From contig CM057232.1 of assembly GCA_029891385.1 (NCBI GenBank), positions 63,177,824-63,241,823 of the forward strand: a DNA stretch of 64,000 nt, read 5' to 3'. Origin of the DNA: Erythroxylum novogranatense (Eukaryota; Streptophyta; Magnoliopsida; Malpighiales; Erythroxylaceae). Shown in pieces: positions 55,873 to 64,000 of the stretch (its first letter is position 1; each line of letters opens with the position of its first letter). Position numbers and translations under genes: made by a program. Below the pieces are notes generated by a model, which ran no database searches, was not told the DNA's origin, and saw only the letters and a program-made list of their open reading frames with translations.

Positions 55873-57661
55873 TCATGCTTTTCTTGAAGTTTTTGTCCTG
55901 TCTTTGTTGCATTCCTCCATACTCCTTTTTAATTGCATTTGGTCCTCATATACCTCTTTTGGTGCCAATGGAGCAAGAACAAATTTCTGATCTCCCATAG
56001 TAAATGAATACCTATTCTTAAAACCATCATGTAACACTCTTCTATCATATTGCCAAGGTCGACCGAGCAATAAATGACAAGCATGCATAGGTACAACATA
56101 ACAAAGTACTTGATCATAATACTTTCCAATGGAGAAAGATACAAGGACTTGTTTATTTACCTTGATTTCTCCCATGTCATTCAGCCATTGTAGTCTATAC
56201 TACCTAGGGTGTTTCAAGCACTCCAACCCGAGTTTTTCTACCATCAATGTACTAGCCACATTAGTGCAGCTTCCCCCATCAATGATCAGGCTACAAATCT
56301 TCTCATTCACTAGGCATCTGGAATGAAAAATATTTTCCCTTTGCTCAATTCCATCTTCCTTCACTTGAGCATTCAAAACTCGCCTAGTAACAAGTAATTC
56401 ACCCCTAGGTGCATCCTCAACTTCCACATCAGAACAATCTTCCAACTCAGGCATGGAAGTCAAATCATCTTCTTCCTCCTTAGACACAACTTCTCCTCCT
56501 CTCACAAACATTGTTTTCTTGTTTGGGCATTGAGAAGCAATATGACCAACACCAAGACATTTAAAGCATTTAATAGTCCTATGCTTTTCAGAATTGGAAC
56601 TAGAAGAACTTGGAGTTTTAAAAGTTCCTTTTGGATCTGCCTTGTTCTTCTCTTCCTTTAGCTTGTCTTTGTCCTTCTCATTTTTCTTGGACCATTTCGA
56701 GTTCCAATTTGTAGTAGAGCTTGGGTAAGAAGCCTTGTTGGAGCTTTTGTACTTGAGTTGCCTCTCCACCTTCATGGCCATATTCACCATCTCCTCTAAC
56801 TCCACATAATGGTGCAATTCAATAACATTGGCAATGTCTTTGTTCAAACCAGCCAAGAAACGTGCCATGGTGGCTTCTCTTTCTTCTTCTACATTAGCCC
56901 TAATCATGGCTATCTCCATCTCCTTATGGTACTCTTCTACACTTTTGGTGCCTTGTCTCAAGGTTTGGAGCCTTTGATGGAGCTCCCTATAGAAGTAACT
57001 AGGCACAAACCTCTTCTTCATGACCCTCTTCATTTCAACCCAAGTATCAATAGGATCCTCTCCATTCCTTCTTTTGTTCAAAACAAGTGATCCCACCAAA
57101 TAAGTGCATAATCATGAAATTCTCTGAGCAAGCTTCACCTTCTTCTCCTCGAATAGTTATGGCATTCAAAATCATCTCCACCTTTCTTTCCCATTCTAAG
57201 TAAGCTTCTGGATCATTCTTACCTTGGAAAGATGGTATTTTCATCTTGATACTGCCCAAGTTTCTATCCACACGCTCGTCCCTGTCTTCTCCCCTTGCAT
57301 TGTCTCGGCCTCTATAACCTCTTCTTCTTCCTCTATCATTCCGTCCTCCTCTTCCACCAAATCTGGCCCTATGCCAATCTTCTTCATCTTCCCCATCATC
57401 ATATTCATCTTCATACTCAAAGCGCACAGGAGTTGGCTCCCTAGCATTTTGCCTCCATGTTGCACCATTAGATGAAGCCTCTCGTTGTAAATTCCTAATG
57501 ACTTTATCTTGTCTATCAAATTTATCACTGACATCCCTGAACATGTTCTCAATCCTTTGGAATTGATGTTGCATAGCCTCCAAAGTAAAGAATGTGTGTT
57601 GATCAGCCTCACTATTCTTTTCATCCTTGTCACTACCTTTATTATCCTTTGAATTGGCCAT
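55873..57661 (-). pseudogene. CRM4 gag-protease
   Basis: ATG at 57661 (MANSKDNKGSDKDEKN), a coiled coil (MQHQFQRIENMFRDVSDKFD), Arg/Gly-rich stretch and the gag start (DPEAYLEWERKVEMILNAI) in 57047-57661. After a shift near 57090 comes 56200-57099 with VKKRFVPSYFYRELHQRLQ-like text, MARFLAGLNKDIANVIELH, CCHC CFKCLGVGHIASQC and protease SLIIDGGSCTNVASTLMVEK. A further shift near 56200 leads to 55873-56175 (CHLLLGRPWQYDRRVLHDGF). Gag domains are all recognisable, but the gene is split by two or more shifts. Confidence 0.88.
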
Positions 57662-58643
57662 GATGTAAAACCTGCAAAAACACGTTAGAATAGCTCCTCA
57701 CACACTCCCTCACGTGTTTCTCTCTAAATCAGATTGGATACCCTCGTGTTTCACTCAAGAAGATGGCTTTTACCCTCAAATGAGCTTACACTCTTGCTTT
57801 TACCACTTTAGATTCTAGCACGTTTTACTTGTCCGGATCAATCACTACCAACCAAATAAACACAACAGCAACGTAATTCAAAAGGAAAGCAACGAATACC
57901 TAAATAAAGGAAGAAAAATACAAAGCTAGATGCAATTTAATGTAAAGAAAACAAGGAAGACGAAAATAAACACATACTAGATGGAGAAAACGTATGTGAA
58001 CGATTTTTGGTACCAATTGAGCAATATGAAACAAGATTACTCAATTCAAGTGTAATGGAAACAAAAAGGACAACAAACAAAAAAAACAACCAAAGAGTTG
58101 AAGAAAAGACGAAACTAGGAATTAAACTCAACCCTAAACCCAAATTAACAAGAACATTCCAATCTGCCCCAATTACTCAAGAACTTAAAGATAAGCAATT
58201 ATATCAAAGACACACGTTTTGAGCAAAGAACGTAAATCTTGAAACAAAAAAGTGTTTGTTGGTGCAAGAAAACAAGTCTGGATGAGTTTCTTTAATGAAG
58301 GATGTGTTCTTGAAGAATCTTGAATAGAAACGAAATTAAAGAATTCTTGAATGATCAGATTCGTTCTTGACGAATCTTGCAAGCAAATCAACTCAAACTC
58401 ACAAAGATTCACAATCTTGATTTTCTTTTTTTTTAAACTTCTTTCTTTCTTTATTTTCTTTCTTTTCTTCTTTTTCTTTCTTTCTTTCCTTCTTTTCTTT
58501 CTTTCTTTCTTTCTTTCCTTTTTGTTTTTCTTTTCTTTTCTTTCTTTCTTTCTTCTTTTTTTTTTCCAATTTTAATGATGAACTAACTATAATAATCAAG
58601 AACAAACAGAAAATTAAAGATAAAGATTGAATTTAAAACCTAG
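57662..58643 (-). other. CRM4 5' leader with (GAAA)n tract, no gene
   Basis: Non-coding leader. At 58433-58565 the plus strand is almost pure C/T with TTTC/CTTT repeats; the CRM3 leader has a shorter counterpart (18889-18938) at which its gag-protease deletion begins. Confidence 0.8.
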
Positions 58644-58655
58644 GCTTTGATACCA
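58644..58655 (-). other. CRM4 primer-binding site, one mismatch
   Basis: Reverse complement TGGTATCAAAGC (G-to-A against TGGTATCAGAGC), 4 bp from the 5' LTR. Confidence 0.85.
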
Positions 58656-58659
58656 AAGA

Positions 58660-59563
58660 TGATACGGCAACAACCTAGAACAATGTCTAGATCACCTCCG
58701 TTTCAATGATTGTTCCCAAACCTAAATTCAATCAATCTAACAAGACCCTTCACCCCCAAAACAGCAAGGAATTGGTAACAAAGAGTATAAGATTGTAGGA
58801 ATTGAATTAACATACAAGTTAGAACCTACTTGATAAGTTGAATCAATCCTTAAGGTAAAACAAGCAAGAATCTCAATTCTCTCTTGAAGAATGCTTTCTA
58901 ATTTTATTGATCTCTCTAAACTCGTGTTCATGGCTAAAGCAAGGGTTTAAATACCCTTTGCAATGTAAACCCTAACAAAGATAACCTAAAAACCCTAAAG
59001 AAAGCCCAAAATATCAAAAAGGCCTTCTTGAAACAAATCTGCCCAAGAATAAATCCCACATGGATTTGGGCTTCAAAACTAATTAAAATTGACTAGTCCT
59101 TGTCCAAATAGGATAAGAAAACCACAAAATAGAAGACTAACTTAAGATGGGCGAATTGGGCTTTTAAACTAGGCCCACAAGCTTGGTTCCTTAAAATAAA
59201 ACATGCACATGACTTTTTTAATCAAGCACATGCACACTTAATGCAAACCAGCCCATGAAAAAGCCTAAAAGAAGTCCATATGCCCTTTATAAGATAAAAT
59301 AAGCTCAAGCCCATTGATTAGACTTGTGCTTGTGAAAATTGGCTAAGTGTTAGCCCTCTTGATTTGATGCCTCCAATGTGCACACACACTTAGGTGTCTT
59401 CCTAAGCTTTTCCCTAAGCTTGATCAACAAAACTTCTTGAAGTTCTTGTGAAACAAAAGCTTGTACATAAATCTGAAATTGTGCTTTAAGCTTGTTGGAG
59501 CGCGACCTTGTAATTGGACCCATTGGCATCCTCAAGTCTCCATTGCCTTGGTGAGTTGTATCA
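58660..59563 (-). repeat. CRM4 5' LTR
   Basis: 904 bp paired with 52857-53762. TATA-like box 58946-58953. The tail frame (59350-59568) is uninterrupted here. The LTR is followed by TTC before the TSD. Confidence 0.95.
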
Positions 59564-59566
59564 TTC

Positions 59567-59572
59567 ATAAAG
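59567..59572. repeat. CRM4 target-site duplication, right copy (ATAAAG)
   Basis: Partner of 52851-52856. Confidence 0.75.
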
Positions 59573-62242
59573 CCACGAAGGTGGCTGAAAAATCAGAAGA
59601 AAATGAAAGAAGAATAAGGAGAAGAGAAGAGAGAAGCTTCGTATATGGAGAAAGAAGAGAGAGCATTCTATTTTTCGAATTTTTGAAGCTTTTAGCATGA
59701 ATTTTAAGTTAGTTTCAAAGGAAAAAGATGGAAAATGAAGGAAGCTTGCTTTGGGAACCAAGAAATCTGAAATTTGAAGAAGAAAAGAGGTAAGAGAAAA
59801 ATTTGAGTTTTGAGATTTTGATGAATTTTTGGTTGAGAAACATGGAAAATGATATGGGTATGTGATATATGAAGTCAATTTTGATGTATATGCCTTAGGT
59901 TGTGTTTAATTTTGGATGAAAATTTAATTGGGATTATGCCCAAATTTCATAATTTGGGGTTTTGGAAATTGTTAGTGTAGAATCATGGAAAATATTATGG
60001 ATTGGTGATATATAAAATCAATTTTGAAGAAATTGTGATTTATGATATTGAATTTAGATAAATTGGTTTAGGCCAATTTTGAGATTTGGGGATTTTTTAA
60101 ATTGGTGGTTTAGATATCTTCAAAGTAGTATGAATTGATGAATTATGACATCAATTTTGAAAATTAAGTTATTTATGAGATTGAATTTGAGTGAATCGGT
60201 TTAGGTCAATTTTGAAAATTGGAGATTTTCGAAATTGTTGAATTGGATAGCTTGGAAATATGATCAATTGGTGAATTCCTAAGTGAAATTTGAGGATTAT
60301 GATTTTTATGATGTTGAATTTGGGTATTTGTGGTTTAGGAAAATTGAGGCACAAAGCAAGTTTCTAGCATCAATTCGAGGTGGGTGATGTATTTATATTT
60401 TGAATTATGAGTAAATTATGTGATTTTGAAAAATCAAGAAAAGAAAAATATTTCTGAAATTATGTTTTCAAAGGATTTGAAAATAATTATTCAAAGGTTT
60501 ACGTTAAATGTTTGAAAATGATTCGGGAAAATTGTAGAAAAATTGAGAATACGAGATTTATGAAAATTATGTTTTCGCATTTTTGAAAAATGTGAACCAT
60601 GCTGTTTTATGCATTAATATATGTTGATTGTGGGTTGAAAGAAATACTTGCATTCCTTTTTATGCATTTGATTGATATACGATTAATTGATTAATTGAAT
60701 ATGATTGTTATATAAATTAATGTGAATATGTGTGCATGTGTTAAGCATTTTGACACGATTTGATATGATGATCGAAGACTTAGAAAAGCAAGATTTCGAA
60801 AGGTGCCTTGAGGCAATTTGAATTCTCTTTTAAACTATGTGTTATGTGGGTTTGGTCAGTCCTTCGTGAGTCAAGACCTTATGCGCATGAAGTGGCTTAG
60901 GAGTTCGATTTGGACTCCCCTCCGTTCACTACTGCACGAAACCGTTATCTTGGAATGTACTGATCGTTCTATTAGGACCAATCAAACCGTTTGATGTGTT
61001 TTATGTATGGATTTAAGATTTTTTGTGTTTTGTGATCTGATGTGATTGCATTCATGTTTATGAAAATTTTGAGAAATTTTGAGAAATGAGAAAAAGGATT
61101 TTCAGCCATGAAATTACAGAAATTTATTATGAAAAGTTTGGATAAACCTTTTGGCTAAAAGTTATGAAAAATGATTTATGCTTATTATTAAATTTATAAA
61201 TATGTTACCCACGAGCTTCCAAGCTCACCCCCCTTTCATCCCCATCTCCAGGTTTTCGAGCAGGAGATCGGATGAAAGTATGTCAAGACGTTTGGTTTGA
61301 TTTTGTATCATTGGACCTTTTTTGTAAATTGGAATTTTTGATATTAAGATTGGATATGGCTTGAATTGTCATATATGTATATGATTTATGAAGTTCGTAT
61401 ATAATTGGGTATGAGTTAAGGAATTGTTTGTTATTATGATTGAGTTGTATTCGGATTGAGTTACGGATTTGTATATTGTAGTGAAGCATAATTTCTGTTT
61501 GATGTGGATTGAGATATATTGAATTGTATTTAGATATAGGAGTGTGTTTATCTGCTGAGATCCTGGACGGAGGGTCCGGTAGATTTGATGATTGTATGAT
61601 TGATTGAGATTTGTTTTAGAAGTATTTTTTGAACACTTTGCAGGTTTTGGGTTAGGTTAAGGCAGTAGTTATCTTTTGAAATTTTGATAAAAAATTGGTA
61701 TAAAGATGAATTTTTGAGATTTGATAGTATGTATAAGCAGTTTGTATGATTTGAGGATTTGATTGAAGATAATTTCCAAGAAAAAGGAAATTGTATGTTT
61801 TGATGGAGTTTGAGTAAAAACGAATATAAGAAAAAGAAAAAAAAATTGTACCGGACTTTTGGATAGTCTAGGTTTCCAACACGACGCTTCTTTAAGATAA
61901 TTTATGAACGGATGTCAGACATTTGTTATGCTATTCGATTTGCCCTCATTTGTATACTTTGATTTTAAGTTTGAATTCGATCCGTTTGTTAAGTAATATG
62001 ATTTCGATTCGTTCAGTGTTTTGATCCGCTTTGTTTTGCTATATGATTTGTTTCGTCCGTTCTGTTTGCTTCGCTTTCCGATTAGTTTCTTTCGATTCTG
62101 TCTTTGATTTGCTTCCGCTTTGCTTCCGCTTTCGCTTCGTTTGTCGTTATCGAATTCAATTTATCCAATTTAAATTCGCCTCGTTATTCGTATCCATTTT
62201 TACTTTTAAGTTGGGATCCGGTTCCCGGATCTGGTCCCAACA
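59573..62242 (+). repeat. E6 left LTR, second part
   Basis: Continues 51557-52856. It holds a GA-rich stretch, donor-like AGAGGTAAGAG (59787-59797) and an E4-like conserved block (TTACCCACGAGCTT, CATCTCCAGG, 61205-61252), ending GGTCCCAACA. No gene; short frames are not conserved. Confidence 0.85.
59791..61251 (+). other. Putative intron within E6 LTR leader
   Basis: Starts GTAAGAG after AAAAGAG and ends at CATCTCCAG followed by GT, after a pyrimidine-rich tract. Matches the E4 layout. Prediction only. Confidence 0.35.
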
Positions 62243-62246
62243 TTTA

Positions 62247-62258
62247 TGGTATCAGAGC
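62247..62258 (+). other. E6 primer-binding site
   Basis: TGGTATCAGAGC, 4 bp after the LTR end CCCAACA. Confidence 0.93.
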
Positions 62259-62849
62259 CAGGTTATAGGATCTTAACTGGGCATATAAGATTGAGAAGAG
62301 TGCGAAATGATAAAAAGTGAATTAGTGAGAATGTGCTAAGCGATCGTTTGAGTTCGGTGACAATAAGTATGAATGACTTTAGGATTGTGAAATTGATGGG
62401 CATGACTTGTCATGACTTATTTGAAGAATTAAAGTGATTGTTTGTTTTGGGTGTTAAGAATATGATTGATTAGAAACATGCGTTTGTGGAACTTGAAATG
62501 TGAATTGCATAATAAATTGGTAGAAATTGATATGGCCTATACTTCTGTGAGATGAAAGAATGACTCTTTGAAAGATGACGTGATGATAAAGATTAAATGA
62601 TAAATTGAACCATATTAGGGTTCCTTAAGAAATGGACCATTGACTTGTGTCCATATATGAAGAAATAATGAGTTATAGATATAGTGCTTTGAGATGATAT
62701 GGGGTGATATGAGATACAAGAAGTGAAATGTCGTGAAGAGATATGATGAGGAACGTAGATAAGAAAAGTGATTTGATTATGATTTCTGGAAAGGAATTAG
62801 TAAAACTTGGAGTTTAATCAAGTATGAATTTCGAGGACGAAATTCTTTT
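62259..62849 (+). other. E6 internal region, no gene
   Basis: About 590 bp of AT-rich DNA without any frame or domain; it ends in CGAGGACGAAATTC before the PPT. Confidence 0.85.
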
Positions 62850-62863
62850 AAGAGGGGGAGAAA
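62850..62863 (+). other. E6 polypurine tract
   Basis: AAGAGGGGGAGAAA directly before TGTTGGACCCC. Confidence 0.92.
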
Positions 62864-64000
62864 TGTTGGACCCCGATTTTTGAGTAAAAATAAGAAATAT
62901 TCAAAAGTTGATGAGTTGGTTGAAATTGAGTTGAAAATCAAGAAATAAAGAGAGAAAGTGTAAAAAAAAGAAAATTTGTGAAAAGTTTGACTTTTTGGCC
63001 TTTGAGGGTTGACTTTTGATTTAGGCAAAATTTGAGAAAATGATCTACATGAAACTTGTAGATTATATTAAGAGTTTTATGTGGCCATAAACTTTGCTAT
63101 TTTTCGATGTCATGATTGAGAGATATGATTTTCCGAAGATATGCTTTGTTTTGAAAATGCTAAAGTATAGATTTGTGTGTTCTATGCTTCGAGGCCACTC
63201 GTCGTATAGATTTAGTTTGAATTGAAGTAAGTAGTCTTCATGAAAGTTTTAGATGATGTTTTTATCTTTCCATTGATATAAAGTTTGCAATTTTTCAATA
63301 TCGGGGCTAGGAGTTATGAGCGATTAAAAATTGGAAGTCGTTTAGGAAAAGCTGTTTTGCACAGAATTTTTGATTGAGTTTTCGACCTCTTTTGAGACCT
63401 AATTTGATTTTGAGTACTTCAGGGAAGTTGTAGAGCTTCCTTTGATCTTTTTATTGACACAAAATTTGTCAAATTCTGAGTTCAGGATCGAGAGATATGA
63501 TTTTTGAAAAGTTCGGTTTTGAAGTTCCGTTACTTTGTTTTTAATCCGATCCCTTTTATAATCTTTTGCTTATAATTCCTTCGTCTGACATCCGATTGAT
63601 TTGATTCTCAAAGCGTTGGATTCCTAAGACAATTAATTTCATTTTCTTGAAGAATTATGATTTTTAGGAGATTAAATGGAAAGAGATTGATTGAACCAAA
63701 GTAGGAGATTTGGTTATAGGTTATAAGTTGGATAATTTTCTGAACATGGTTTGGTATTTTGCGAAATTCGGGAGCTGTACAACTCCGATTGAGTTGATTC
63801 TTAAGGCCAAATAAAATTAAGATATGGGGCTACAAATCATGTGAAGGGATCGAAATTTAAGTTCATCCCTAAGATTGTCAATTTCTGGACTGAAGTTATG
63901 TTAATGTTCAGTCTCGGATTTTGTGAAGGTCCGATAGTATTTTGGCTCTAAATTCTTCGTTTCTGATCCGAATTGAGCGCGATTGGTGGCGTTGGATTTG
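62864..64000 (+). repeat. E6 right LTR, first 1137 bp
   Basis: Matches 51557-52690 closely; the rest lies beyond the window. Confidence 0.92.

Larger units (their letters stand above)
52857..59566 (-). mobile_element. CRM4: RT-deleted CRM-like chromovirus inserted in the E6 LTR
   Basis: LTRs 52857-53762 and 58660-59563 (about 905 bp), PBS 58644-58655, PPT 53763-53776. It has gag, protease, an RT stub fused to RNase H and integrase on the minus strand. It is the same family as CRM3 and has the identical RT deletion junction, but retains gag and protease. Because RT is missing, it must have been copied by another element's enzyme. Confidence 0.92.
51557..64000 (+). mobile_element. E6: Tekay-like non-autonomous element with giant LTRs (continues past the window)
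   Basis: Left LTR 51557-52856 plus 59573-62242 (about 3.97 kb when CRM4 is removed), PBS at 62247-62258, an internal region of only 621 bp, PPT at 62850-62863, then the right LTR from 62864 to beyond 64000. LTR start TGTTGGACCCC (TGTTGAAACCCC in the left copy) and end GGTCCCAACA. The internal DNA has no gag or pol. This is the layout of large retrotransposon derivatives (LARD). TATTTTAAG-type PPT and LTR blocks relate it to E4. Confidence 0.88.

Overview
The window is repeat-dense plant nuclear DNA. The evidence is plant Ty3/gypsy chromoviruses, Ty1/copia elements, a plant CACTA transposon, initiator-Met-tRNA primer sites of the form TGGTATCAGAGC, and AT-rich composition. An angiosperm is likely; the species is not identifiable from the sequence. 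I found no host protein-coding gene, rRNA or tRNA gene that I could support. Nearly all the sequence can be assigned to nested transposable elements. Their boundaries were set by paired LTRs, TG/CA ends, target-site duplications (TSDs), primer-binding sites (PBS) and polypurine tracts (PPT).

Left nest (1-30842). A Tekay-like LTR element on the minus strand (E3) ends at 30842. Its left LTR is split by a minus-strand copia element (E2: 1-991, 7862-10486 and 21532-23480, running off the left edge). E2 carries two CRM-like chromovirus insertions. CRM1 (992-7856, minus, TSD ACAAT) sits in the E2 integrase gene. CRM3 (10487-21526, plus) sits in a GTCGAC-rich array in the E2 leader. The left LTR of CRM3 is itself split by CRM2 (11244-18639, minus).

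Middle (30843-32227). This is AT-rich sequence with no gene recognised.

Right nest (32228-64000). A CACTA/En-Spm element on the minus strand starts at 32228 and holds a TNPA-like gene and a TNP2-like transposase gene. The TNP2 gene is split by E4 (36024-about 49141), a plus-strand Tekay-like element without recognisable gag-pol. E4 carries a gag-bearing copia relic, E5 (41288-45816). To the right lie a 333-bp foldback element (51209-51541) and E6 (51557 to beyond 64000). E6 has about 3.97-kb LTRs around only 621 bp of internal DNA. Its left LTR is split by CRM4 (52857-about 59567, minus).

The most notable points are these. CRM3 and CRM4 are separate insertions that share one identical in-frame deletion of the reverse-transcriptase core, implying an RT-less lineage moved in trans. 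All CRM-like elements extend pol through the PPT into the LTR, ending in a basic G-P-[I/M]-T-R-x-R motif. The E5 LTR carries a run of seven hairpins. The three Tekay-like LTR families each carry a donor-like and an acceptor-like splice signal. Several CRM-like insertions in 60 kb raise the possibility of a centromere-proximal origin, which is inference only.
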